Shown: positions 22,183-34,051 of the stretch, piece after piece
How the letters are laid out: each line of letters begins with the position of its first letter
How positions within the stretch are numbered: position 1 is the first letter of the stretch
Assembly (NCBI GenBank): GCA_024635475.1
Contig: JAGXIW010000003.1
Location: 372,001-436,000 of the forward strand
Origin: a bacterium
GTDB taxonomy: Bacteria > Patescibacteriota > Gracilibacteria > BD1-5 > UBA6164
Length of the DNA: 64,000 bases
Direction: 5' to 3'
Program-made: the position numbers and the translations under genes
Notes under the pieces: generated by a model
What the model saw: the letters and a program-made list of their open reading frames with translations, nothing else
Told to the model about the DNA's origin: nothing
The model's database searches: none

Positions 22183-23358
22183 TTAATTACTAAAATCTTG
22201 ATTACTGTCATTTGTATTATTTTGTAGTTGTCATACATTTCACTGAATGTTGTAAATAGTTGTACTTACATTTATATTTTTTAATTTTTTTATTTCATTT
22301 TTTAATTCTCATATTTCATCTTTATTTTTCTTTTCATCTTTTTCTAAATCTAAAACTCTGTTTTCTAATGCTATTATTTTATTCACTAAATTTAACTCTG
22401 CATTTTTAATATTTTTTTCAATTGGTGCAGAAAGAAGAAAAACTTCTTTAAATAATTCAAAATCTCTTTTTAATTTTTCTATTTCTGATTCTAGTTTTTT
22501 ATATTTTTCAGAATCAACTTTCTTTCTTCTGTCTAACTTATCAGCTTCAATCTTTTTATATGCAATTTGAGCTAAAACTCATCATATTGTTGTACTAATT
22601 AATGGGTTAGTTGTTACAATTAGTCATAAATTAACAATATAATTAGTTAAACTAAATCTATCCCATACATCAAAAATTATTTTAGGATCAATATACTGAA
22701 TAAAAGTTATATCTATTGGAGATTTACTAGTTATATTTTTAATATCTGTTCTATAGGATAAAGTTAAATCTATTCTCTTAGACATCCTCATTTTTATTGG
22801 ATGATATATGCTTTTACTTAAATCATGAATATTTCCTAAATCATCCTCTCTGACATCATCTATTTTATAACCATAAAATTCATAAAATATTTGATTTACT
22901 TTTTTTCAAAATTTTAAATTAATTAATTCTATTTCTTTTTTTAAGTACTCATTTTTATTAAAAAAATCGTCATATTCAATAAAAAGTTTTTCTATTTCAG
23001 AAAAAATTCTTATTAAATAAAAGAAAATATCATACTTAAATATTTCTGTTAATCATTCTTTTTCTTTAAGTTCTGAATATTCTCAAGCATCAAGATTTCA
23101 TTTTTTTCATTCAAATTTCTTATTTAAAGAATTTACCTTATCAAGATACTTCTCAAAAATTCAATAAGCAAGAGAATTTCAATTTGAATCACGAAGGACC
23201 AAGAAATAAATTAATAAGTGTAAACTCAGATTACTTCTTGAATGTTCTAATATAGTTTTTTTATACATAAAATTATATATTTCATCGTTTAACTGTTGAA
23301 AAGTTAATTGACGAATAAATTTTTGTTTTTCCTTGATGTTAACAAGATAATTTGGCAT
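22183..23358 (-). CDS. Hypothetical coiled-coil protein of the RM-embedded cassette
   Basis: 391 residues, no family recognised. An alpha-helical N-terminal domain of about 240 residues is followed by one weak hydrophobic segment (about residues 245-270) and a coiled coil (DKLDRRKKVDSEKYKKLESE onward, about 270-370). It ends with IYNIQGNVGQLQNNTND, sharing the NIxGNVxQxQN motif with the 79-residue membrane protein encoded next. Such a layout fits a membrane-linked or oligomeric sensor or scaffold. Encoded 9 bp before the small membrane protein and 24 bp after the 96-residue gene. Confidence 0.72.
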
Positions 23359-23382
23359 AAAAAAATTGTTAAAAAATAAAAA

Positions 23383-23673
23383 TTATTTTAAATATATTTC
23401 AATATCAACTATATTATTACTACTTGTATCTCAAGATAACTTTTTATTACTTTCAGTCTGCTTTCTATTTAATAATCAACTTCTTACTTGTTTTAAAATA
23501 TATTCAGATTTTGAAATTTTTCTTTTCATATTAAGACTACCAAATTCTCAAGTTATTGTTTTTCAATTTTTAAAAATAGCTTTATATTGTCATTCAGTAG
23601 CTTTTTCAATTTTATTAGCACTATATTGACCTAAAGCTTTTTCCATTAAGTATTTTTTTGTAATTTTTATCAT
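23383..23673 (-). CDS. Small basic hypothetical protein downstream of hsdR
   Basis: 96 residues, Lys-rich, no signal peptide or membrane helix. A central YKAIFKNGKTITGEFGSL stretch looks like a pair of beta strands. It starts 6 bp after the hsdR stop, so it is translationally linked to hsdR and leads the embedded cassette. No family recognised; it might be a regulator, an anti-restriction control or a nucleic-acid binder, but nothing visible decides this. Confidence 0.65.
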
Positions 23674-23679
23674 AGATTC

Positions 23680-25992
23680 TTACTTAACATATAAACTTCT
23701 TTGCAACTCATAATAAGCATTTTTAAGCTCTTCAATTCAACCAAATTCACTTGCTATTTCTCTTGCTTGTCATTTATTAAATAAAGCTATTTTACTACTT
23801 AATCAATCTTTTCTAAATTCTAAGATTCAATTCTTTACATACAAAGTAAGTAAAAATTCTAAAAATTCACGAGCTTTGAAACTCTCATAATTATCAACTA
23901 TTTCTTCTCAGTAAATAGACCTTTCAGACCTATACTTTATATCACTATCAAAAGATAAGTGAGCAAGTACATCAAATATATCTGAGTCCTCAGCTTCAAA
24001 TATCCTTTTTAAGTCTTCAAGTTGTTCTGTATCAAGTCAAATATTTGCAAGATTATGAAGTAGTTCATCTCTTGTTTCTGGATTACTCCATAATTCTCTT
24101 AATTGATGTTCATCTTTGTAAAAAGTTGGTAAATCTCAAATTATCTTTTTCAAAAAATCTTCTGAACTTAGGTGTTTTCAGGTAATAGGGTCAAGGTATC
24201 TAGTTTCTATATCTATTACTTTTACTTCTCTAGAGCTTCATAATCTAACATATAATCTTTTTTCTTTTTCTCATCAAGTTTCTCAAGTTCAAGTTTCTCA
24301 GATTTCTTTTGTTTTTTTAGTCTTTGGTTCAACTGGTTCTCATACATCATCTTCTGGTCATCAGTCCCAAACTTCATCTTTGAAATCATTTGTAGCTCAT
24401 ACAAAATCAAGAATAGTAAAATAATCTTTTCATTCAAATATTCTTGTTCATCTTCAAATTATTTGTTTATATTCAACTATACTTCATATATTTCTCACAA
24501 GTACTATATTTCTTACATTTAAAGCATCTACTCAAGTAGTTAGCATTTGTGAACTTGTAAGAATAACTGGTATATCTTTGTCATTATCTTGAAACCTTTC
24601 TAAATATGTTCTTCCTATTTCTCATTCATTGCTTGTTACTCTTACACAATAATCAGAGTCTTTAACAGTTTTATATTTATTTATACTATCTCTTATTCTA
24701 AGTGCATGACTTTGATCTACACAAAATATAATAGATTTATCCATTTTATTGATTTGCTCTAAAATAGTTTGAGCTATCAAATCAGACCTTTCATCAATTA
24801 TTATTTCTCTTTCCATATCTTTTGTATAGTAAACATCTTTTTTAGCTGTTCATTCTATAATCTGGTCTCAAGTATTTAGAACAAGTTCATCGATATTTAG
24901 CTTAATTCTTTTAATCTTAAAAGGTGTCAAAAATCAGTCATCTATTCAAGCTTTTAGACTATATTCGTAAATAGGTTTTCAAAAATATCTGTAAGTATCT
25001 ACATTGTCATCTCTTTTTGGTGTTGCTGTAAGTCATAGATGAACTGCACTATCAAAGTATTTAAGTATTTCTGACCAGTTTCAATCTTCTCTAGCTCAAC
25101 CTCTATGACATTCATCTATAATTATCATATCAAAAAAGTCTTTTGGATATCTGTTATAATATGCTTCAAGTACTTCATCAGGGTTTTCTTCATCTACTCA
25201 TCAAACCAAAGCTTGATAAATAGCAAAAAAAATGTTTGCATTCATAGGAACTTTTCATCATCTTTTTTTGATTTCAACTCAATTGATTTTTAATATATCT
25301 TTTTCAAGTGGATTAAAAGTATTCATTGCTTGGTCTACAAGTATGTTTCTATCTGCTAAAAATAGTATTCTTGGTCTTCTAACTCCTATTCCATCTTTTG
25401 ACCATCTAGCATTGAAAAGTTTATAAACAGTTTGAAAAGCGATTACAGTTTTTCAAGTTCAAGTTGCTAGAGTTAGTAAAATCCTATTTTCTCAGTTTCA
25501 AATAGCTTCCATAGTCTTGTTTATAGCTATTTCTTGATAGTATCTTGGTTTTTTCTCAGACAATAAAAAAGGTTCACTTAGAAGAGTTTCTTTTGTAAGA
25601 TTTCTTTCAGAGTAAACTTTATTGTATAATTCTTCTGGAGTAGGGTATGAATCTATAAAATCTCACTTTCAAGATTCTAAATCAAATTCATAAATCTTTT
25701 TTCAATTTGTAGAATAAACAAATCTAAGATTAAGGATTTTACAGTATTCTTTAACTTGTTCTAGTCATTCTGTTGGGTCTAATTCTTCTTTCTTTGCTTC
25801 TATGATAGCAAGTTTAACTCATTTGAAAGTCAGGATATAATCAGCATATTTTCTTTTTCATCTTTTTCATCAAAGTGCTTTTCTTCAGTCAGTGAAAAAG
25901 TATTCTCTTATAATACTTATTTCTTCCCAATTACTATTTTTTAAACTTGGGTCTATATATTTTGCTCTTGTATCTGATTCTGAATATGACAT
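23680..25992 (-). CDS. hsdR: Type I restriction endonuclease subunit (HsdR)
   Basis: 770 residues. HsdR translocates DNA and cleaves it when the target is unmethylated. The N-terminal nuclease motif is KYADYILTF...LAIIEAKK (residues 48-68). Helicase motifs follow: LATGTGKT (176-182), IIIDECHRG (about 291-298), LTATPKRDD (about 321), and QIIGRGTRIFEG later. The Gly-rich insert GETGTGETGGEKEK is an unstructured linker, mostly TGA-coded. It is the first gene of the locus; the spacer to the exporter gene upstream contains TTGCAT and TATTAT at 16-bp spacing, a possible promoter, next to the near-palindrome GTATACTTTGTATA. Confidence 0.92.
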
Positions 25993-26070
25993 TGATTAGA
26001 AATTTAAAAGTATACTTTGTATATAATAAATATTTTTTCGAAAAATGCAATTTTTTTAATTTTTTATTTC

Positions 26071-27840
26071 CTACCCACCTCTCTTCCCACCAAGCAGCAT
26101 CTCCATTGCATTTTCCATAGAATGTGCTACGGTGATAACTCATGAATTTACAAAGAATATTTCATCGGCATTTTTGATAGTATTTAACCTATGTGCTATG
26201 ATAACTTTTGTTGTAGTCTGGGGTAGTTTACTAAGTATTTCGTCTAGTAATTGTTCTGTAACTGTGTCTATATTGGCTGTGGCTTCGTCTAGTATAAGTA
26301 GTTCAGGATTTCTGAGGAATGCTCTTACAAATGCGATTAATTGTTTTTGTCATAGACTTATAGATTCAGAATTTGCGGTGATTTCTGTTTCTAATCATTT
26401 GTCGAACTTGGAAACTAGATTGTATAAATCTGCTTTTTTCAATACTTCAGTTAAATCTTTATTCGAATAATTTTTATATTTATCGTTTCAGTAAAGGATG
26501 TTATCTTTTAGAGTTCCTGAAAACAAGAATGGTTCTTGTAATATAAATCAGATTTTTTTGGCTCTATCACTATGTTTGTACGAACGGATATCTTTTCAAT
26601 TAAGAAATATAGTTCACTCAGTTGGATCGTAAAGTCTTGCCATAAGTGATGCTGTTGTTGTCTTTCATCATCATGTTGGTCATACTAGAGCATAGGTTTT
26701 TCATTTTTCTAGTGTAAAATTTATATCTTTTAAGATATTTTCTCATTCTGGATAATGGAAAAATACATTTTTAAATTCAAGTATAGAATTATTGTTTATA
26801 GTTTTTTTATTGTCTATTACTTTTATATTTGTACCAAGTCATACAACCTCCCAGATTCTATCAAGAGAAGCTAGAGATTGTTGAAATGATGCCCAGATAG
26901 ATGCAATTTGAAGAAGCGGAGAGTAAAAATTATTTACATAAAATTGGAAACTTATAAGCAAACCTATTGTAATATGTCAAGTAGATATTAGATATAGTCA
27001 GAAACAAAGACAGATTAGAGAAGCTAGATTTGAAGCAAATCAGTAAATTGGTGTGTATGTGATATTTGCGATTCAAGCTCATAGGGAAGCTTTGTAGTTT
27101 TCTTTATTTGATATTTCAAACTTTTTTCTAAAATAATCTAGACGATTAAATGCAATTATAACTTTGAAACTACTCAAGCTTTCTTGTATTTCAGAGCTTA
27201 TACTTCAAGTTGCTTGCAAACTTTCTAGATTTTTTCTTTTGATCCAAGGAGATAATATTTGAGATATTATGAGAACCAGTATTGCTGGGATTAGAGTTGC
27301 AATGGCAAGTTTAAAATTTAAAAATAATATAAATATACCAGTTCAGACGATTAAAAAGAAGTTTCTCATAAATTGCATAAGAGCTTGTGAGATAAACTGA
27401 TTTAGTTTGTCTGTGTCATTGTTGATTCTGGAGATTAAATCTCAAGCTTTGTTTTGATTAAAAAACTCTATTGGTAATTCTTGTAATTTGTTAAATATTA
27501 GATTTCTCAAGTTAAATAATAGTCTTCTTCAAACTCATCACATAGATTTCGTTTGGATAAATGCTGCAAGACTTCAGATTATATAGATTACCAAAAGCCA
27601 TCCTGAATTTACCAAAATCCCATGATAATCTTTTACTTTTATATATGTATCAATAGTGATTCAGATTATAATCGGTGAAGCTAGACTAGCAACAGAATTG
27701 ATAATAACAGTTATGAGAGTTATCCATAGCTTTGATTTTTCATCTTTTAATAGGGGAAGAAGTTTTTTCAGTGAAGACTTCATTTTTTTCCCTTTTTTGT
27801 TTTGTTTTTTACCTGTTTTAAGTTTATAATTAGTATTCAT
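26071..27840 (-). CDS. ABC exporter half-transporter (subunit with canonical Walker B)
   Basis: 589 residues. Six membrane helices of an exporter domain, then an ATPase domain with Walker A GPTGGGKTTT, Q-loop [10 protein letters not shown], signature ISLGQKQ and Walker [13 protein letters not shown] carrying the catalytic Glu, plus the His switch IIAHR. The signature departs from LSGGQ. Its partner, encoded immediately upstream, has a perfect LSGGQ but an Asp at the catalytic Glu. Together they form one normal and one degenerate site, as in heterodimeric exporters such as TM287/288 and BmrCD. The two genes overlap by 11 bp. Substrate unknown. Confidence 0.9.
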
Positions 27841-29557
27841 TGTTTGTGCTTAATTGTGAATTAAAAATTTGGATGTATTCAGGAGAAGTTTTTATCAGTT
27901 CTTTGTGTTTTCAAATTGCTAATATTTCTCATTCCATTAATAATATAATAGTATCATAATCTTTTACCGGTTCTATTTTCTGAGTTACAGAGATAAGAGT
28001 GATTTCCGGATAATTTTTTCTTATATTTTGAAGAATATTTTTCTCAGTATTTATATCAAGTCTCGCAGTAAAATCATCTAGTAGTAGTATTTTTGGGTTT
28101 ATAGCCAAAGCCCTTGCTAACATAATCCTTTGTTTTTGTCACCCAGATAGACTAGTTCATCTTTCTGATACTATTGTATCAAGTCATTTAGGTAGAGAGT
28201 CTACCAAATCTCTAAGTTCTGCAGTATCTATAGCTTTTTTTATATCATCATCTTTTACAGTATTACTAAATGCTATATTTTCTCTAAGACTTAGATTAAA
28301 AAGGTTACTGTCTTGAAATACTAGGCCGATTTGTTCGTAAAATGACTCCTTATCATATTTATTTATATTACTTGAGTTGTACTTGACTAATCAAGTACTA
28401 GGTTTTATAAGGCCAGTAAGGATATTTAGAAGCTGAGTTTTTCAAGCTGCAGTTGGCCCGATTATAGCAGTTCTTGATTTTGGTTTTATTTTGAAATTGA
28501 TGTTTTTGAGAACACATTTATCTCAGAAAATTAAACCAATATTTTCCATACTTATATCTCAATTTAGTTTTTTTATGATAGTTCACTCGTTTTTTTCTTC
28601 AGGCGATTTAAGTACTTCCAGTATACGACCATAGGAAGCAGATGCTTGAGCAATAACAGTACTCATAAATCAGATTATTATAATAGGGAAGATCAAAATT
28701 GATAAGTATACATTAAATGCCGCAAAATCCCCGATAGTCATAGTTCCAAGGATTACAAAGTGTCCTCATAAAACCAGTATTACTAAAATTGCAAGGTTTG
28801 AGAAAAGCATTATTATCGGAATAAGTGTTGCAAAAAATCATAGAATTTTGAATCAGATTTCTTTTGATTTTTCGTTTGCTTGTAAAAATTTGGTATATTC
28901 AAAAATCTGCGAGTTGAGAAGTCTGATAAGTGATGATCACAGGATACTTTCATTTATTATCTTATTTAACCAATCTATAGTTTCTTGAGCACTTTTGAAT
29001 AATTTGCTTACATTTGAAAAAATAACAAAAAAAGCAATTCAAATTATAGGCACAATAGTTAGAACTGCGAGAGCAAGTTGCCAATTTATCATGATTAATA
29101 AGATACTTGCTCAGATTATCAAAAATAGGGAAGATATAATTGAAGAAATAGCTTGAGATACAAATGATTTTACTGAATCAACATCAGAAGTTAAGTTTGT
29201 AAGGAGTTTTGATGGAGTTGTGGAACTGATATAGTTATAATCTTGAAGAGAGATTTTTTTTATTAGTTTTTCTCTTAGTTCTTTTGCTACTACTTCAGAA
29301 GTATAGACTTGAACTATGTTTTGCAGGTAAGTGAATAAAAAGATTAATAAAGATATCACAAAAAATTCTATGATAATTTTATATAGATTTAAGGTTCATT
29401 TTGTATAGTCATCAATAGATGCTGATATAATTTTTGGAATGCTTAAATTTAGACCATTACTTAGAATAGTTAAGACAAGTATTCATACCACAAGTCACAT
29501 ATATGGTTTTAGGAGATTTAGAAGACTTCATTTTTTGTTTTTTCTCGGTTTTTTCAT
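27830..29557 (-). CDS. ABC exporter half-transporter (subunit with degenerate ATP site)
   Basis: 575 residues. An exporter membrane domain is followed by an ATPase domain: Walker A GPTAAGKTQ, Q-loop LVFQDSNLFN, signature LSGGQKQR (coded tct-ggg-tga-caa, good evidence for UGA as Gly), and Walker B ILLLDDFTARLD with Asp replacing the catalytic Glu. The His-switch position is Gln (SVTQK). It is the first gene of the exporter pair. The upstream spacer to argH is 66 bp and AT-rich. Confidence 0.9.
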
Positions 29558-29623
29558 AATAGGATTTTTAAAGTATTTGAACTTATATTTTATTTAGAAT
29601 AATGAGATTGTAAAAAGTTTATT

Positions 29624-30814
<1,191 letters not shown>

Positions 30815-30829
30815 AATGTTTAAGTTAAA

Positions 30830-31759
30830 TTATATTTTATCTTTGTTATTTTGAAGCCATACCATAATTCATTTTTGAATATGAAGTCTGTTTTCAGCTT
30901 CTTGCCATACTACACTTTGTGCTCATTCCAAAACATTTTCACTTACTTCATAACCTCTGTAAGCAGGTAGACAGTGTAGAAAAATAGAATTTTTGGCTGA
31001 CAATTTCATAAGTTTTCCGTCAACTATAAATCATTTGAAATCCTTTAATCTTTTCTCTTTTTCATCTTCTTGTCCCATTGAAATCCAAGTATCTGTTGTA
31101 ACTACTGTCGCTCATTTTAAAATTTTTTCTGGATCATTATCAATTATAATTTTAGCTCAACTTATTTTACTTGCTTTTATAGCATTTTCAAAAATTGTTT
31201 TATTTACTTCATATCATTTTGGAGTTGCAATTCTTAATTCAAAGCCTATTTTAGATGCTAGATTTAACCAAGAATGAGCTATATTGTTTCCATCTCAGAT
31301 ATAAGCAATAACTAAATTATCTTGTTTATTTTGTTCAATTATTGTCATATAGTCTGCCATTATTTGTACTGGATGAAACTCATCACTTAGTCAGTTGATG
31401 ACAGGTGTATTTGAGTACTTTGCAAATTCTTCTAGTCTTTCTTGTCAAAAAGTTCTAATCATAACCATATCAACCATAGTTGAGAGAACTCTAGAAGTGT
31501 CTTTTAATGGTTCTCATCTTCCCAAGTGGGTATCGTTTGATGATAAAAATATTCATTGTCATCCAAGTTGATAGATTCCTGTTTCAAAACTTACCCTTGT
31601 TCTTGTTGATGATTTTTCAAATATCATTCCGAGAGTTTTTTTCTTCATATAGTCTTTAAAAATTCAAGCTTTTGTTTCTTGTTTGATTTTGAAGGCTAGG
31701 TTCAACATCTCTAGAATCTCTTCTTTAGAAAAATCACTGAGTGTTAAAAAATGTTTCAT
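30830..31759 (-). CDS. argF: Ornithine carbamoyltransferase
   Basis: 309 residues, full length. The enzyme makes citrulline from ornithine and carbamoyl phosphate. [13 protein letters not shown] binds carbamoyl phosphate, and HCLPAYRG near the C-terminus carries the ornithine-binding Cys. It lies 17 bp after argG. Because argG and argH are adjacent, the biosynthetic direction is more likely than the arginine deiminase pathway, although the enzyme alone can serve both. Confidence 0.93.
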
Positions 31760-31776
31760 ATCTTTATAATTAAAAA

Positions 31777-33027
31777 TTATTTCATTACGTTGTAAGCTGT
31801 TTTTTGAGCTAGATTATATATTTCTATAAATCAAGCACTAGAGTTTTGGTTGAAGCTCATACATTTGTTAAATGTTGCTAGATTTGCATCAAAAAGAGAG
31901 TATTTTGAAGTTAGATTTGCTACAATTACATTTCATTTATAAAGTTTTACTGTAACTGTTCAAGTTACTTTTTCATTTTGCATATCGATATATGACATGA
32001 TATTTTTCATAACTGGATCATACCATTTAGCTGCATAAGTTAGGTATGACCATTTTGTATCTATAAAAGTTTTTAGTTCATTTTCCTCCCTTGTTGATAC
32101 TAATTGTTCTAGATTTTTATGAGCTTTTAAAAGTATAGTTGCAGCAGGATTTTCATAAACCCCACGGACTTTTAATCATACAAGCCTATCTTCTATAAGA
32201 GGAAATACTCATATTCCATGATTTGCTCATAATTTATTTAATAACATAATAATTTTAGAAAGTTTTTGTTTTTCTCAATTTAAACTTACTGGAATTCATT
32301 TTTTAAATCAGATTTTTATCTCCTCTGCAGTATCACTTGCTTCTTCTATAGTTTTACACCATTGCAAAATATTTGAAAACTTAGGTGTAAATTCTGGATT
32401 TTCTATTTCTCATCATTCTCAAGTATTTCACCACATATTTTCATCGTAAGAATACGGTTTATCTTTTTTTTGTTTTACTGGAATTCAATTTTTTTCAGCA
32501 TATTCTATTTGTTCATCCCTTCACATAGACCACTCCCTAACTGGGGCAATTGTCTTCATTTTTGGATTTAGAGTTGTGATATATCATTCAAAACGAACTT
32601 GATCATTTCATTTTCAAGTACAACCATGAGCTATAACTTTACAATCATATTTTTCTGCTATTTTTACAGCAATTTCTGAAATAATTACCCTACCAAGAGG
32701 AGTACTTAATGCATATCATCATTGATAATCAGCATTTGCTTTTATAGCTTTTGAAAGAAGTAAATCTGCAAACTCATCTTTTGCATCTATGACAATAGCA
32801 TCTAATGCTCCTAGATTAAATGCTTTTTGTTTAATTATTTCTAAATCATCTGCAGTTTGTCAAATATCAATTGTCAGAGCAATTACTTTACAATTGTATT
32901 CTTCTTGTATCCATTTTAGCATCATAGAAGTATCAAGTCCACCAGAGTACAATAATAAACATTTATCAAATTCTCCTTTTATTGCTTCATGTGAAGCAAC
33001 TTTTTTGTAAGTAGTAGTAGTTTCCAT
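31777..33027 (-). CDS. argG: Argininosuccinate synthase
   Basis: 416 residues, full length. ArgG joins citrulline and aspartate with ATP. The PP-loop [12 protein letters not shown] is at residues 26-37, and CTGKGNDQVRFEG and [14 protein letters not shown] are family blocks. It is the first structural gene of the arg cluster. Upstream on the same strand is a 25-codon leader with three successive Arg codons and a terminator hairpin ending 22 bp before the start, so expression is probably controlled by attenuation. Confidence 0.94.
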
Positions 33028-33049
33028 ATATAAAAAATTTAAAAAAATA

Positions 33050-33081
33050 AAAAGAGCTATTTTTATGAAAATAGCTCTTTT
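33050..33081 (-). terminator. Attenuator terminator before argG
   Basis: Perfect 14-bp stem AAAAGAGCTATTTT / AAAATAGCTCTTTT with a 4-nt loop. On the minus strand it is followed by TTATTTTTTT. It lies between the leader peptide stop and the argG start, the position of a transcription attenuator. Confidence 0.85.
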
Positions 33082-33097
33082 ATGATGTATAATTTGT

Positions 33098-33175
33098 TTA
33101 TTTACACAGCAATAATAACCATTTTCATTTTGAAAATGGTCTTCTTCTTAAAGATGTTGTAAATAAATTAGTCAT
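33098..33175 (-). CDS. Arginine leader peptide (attenuator)
   Basis: 25 residues beginning [15 protein letters not shown], with three consecutive AGA Arg codons (plus-strand 33140-33148). Directly after them comes a perfect hairpin CCATTTTCA/TGAAAATGG (33119-33139) inside the coding part, and after the stop the terminator at 33050-33081. This is the layout of amino-acid attenuators such as those of trp and his: stalling at Arg codons when Arg-tRNA is scarce would block the pause hairpin and change downstream folding. Control by arginine is inferred from position and codons. Confidence 0.72.
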
Positions 33176-33231
33176 ATTTTTTAGTAGAATTTATTAAATT
33201 TATGTATTTAGGTTATTTGGTTTTAGTATTT

Positions 33232-33237
33232 TGTCAA
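33232..33237 (-). promoter_or_regulatory. Possible -35 box of the arg operon
   Basis: TTGACA on the minus strand, about 60 bp upstream of the leader-peptide start. No clear -10 at standard spacing; TAAATA (33205-33210) is 21 bp away. Weak call. Confidence 0.3.
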
Positions 33238-33245
33238 ATTTTTTA

Positions 33246-33740
33246 CTAGTTCACTAGTCTTAAATCTGAAATTTTGGTAAGTAAAATCTTTCCATCATCT
33301 TGTCTTATCCTACAATTATTTAAAGGGTTTAAGGGGCATCATTCTCTTAATTGTACTATTTCTTTATAATCTAATTTAATTTCAGGACACATAACACTTT
33401 TTAAATGTCATTGATATCAAGTTCAATCTCATAAATCTAAAATAACTTTTGTCCCTACATCTAAATAAACATCTTGTAAACTACAAGTTGCATTATTAGG
33501 AACTTCTAATTTTTCAGGATTAAACAGTATATCATTTATTTTTACATTTATAAAAGTTCAATCATCAAAATTTATTCCAGTATATCATGTTTCTCAACAA
33601 TTATTGTATCAAATTTTACTTATTAATAAATTTATTAGTCCCTTTTTTGTTATTTCAACAATAATATCAGCGGGTACAATTCAGATTCTTCATTCCATAT
33701 CAGTATATTCTGAATATTGTGGGACAATAAACTTTTTCAT
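33246..33740 (-). CDS. Hypothetical protein
   Basis: 164 residues, predicted soluble and mostly beta by its alternating pattern. It contains several Cys (NNCGETG, ATCSLQ, VMCPE, EGCPLNPLNNC) that might bind metal, without a motif I recognise. No signal peptide. It stands between the arg leader region and a short 72-residue gene. Ends with TAG. Function unknown. Confidence 0.7.
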
Positions 33741-33790
33741 AAGTTTTAATAAATAAATAAAAAATGTTATTATTATATATATAACATTTT

Positions 33791-34009
33791 TTATTTAAAA
33801 GTCAATAATAATTTAACTGTTTTATATTTTTCTGGATTTTCTAATAAGTCTTGAACTCGTTGTATTGTTTGACCATTTTCTGAAAACAAACTATTTATAC
33901 CTGTCATAAGTACATTATTTGACATAAGATCAACAATACCTAAATTAGGTTTTAAATTTCCTTTACCTTTTTCTATTAAATCTCCTTTACCTTCTCCCAA
34001 TGGGTACAT
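33791..34009 (-). CDS. Short hypothetical protein
   Basis: 72 residues, contains no UGA codon. The start MYPLGEGKGDLIEKGKGNLK is rich in Gly and Lys; the rest is a mixed helix. No membrane segment, no family recognised. A 50-bp spacer separates it from the preceding 164-residue gene's start and a 42-bp spacer from the lipoprotein stop. Coding is likely but less certain than for neighbours. Confidence 0.55.
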   Translation of the reverse strand: MYPLGEGKGDLIEKGKGNLKPNLGIVDLMSNNVLMTGINSLFSENGQTIQRVQDLLENPEKYKTVKLLLTFK

Positions 34010-34051
34010 AATTTATAAAAATAAAATACTATTTTAATAATGTAACAATTT

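Noticed and set aside
14913-25992. Prophage or integrative element
   Set aside because: No integrase, structural or replication genes and no flanking tRNA duplication were seen around the RM locus.
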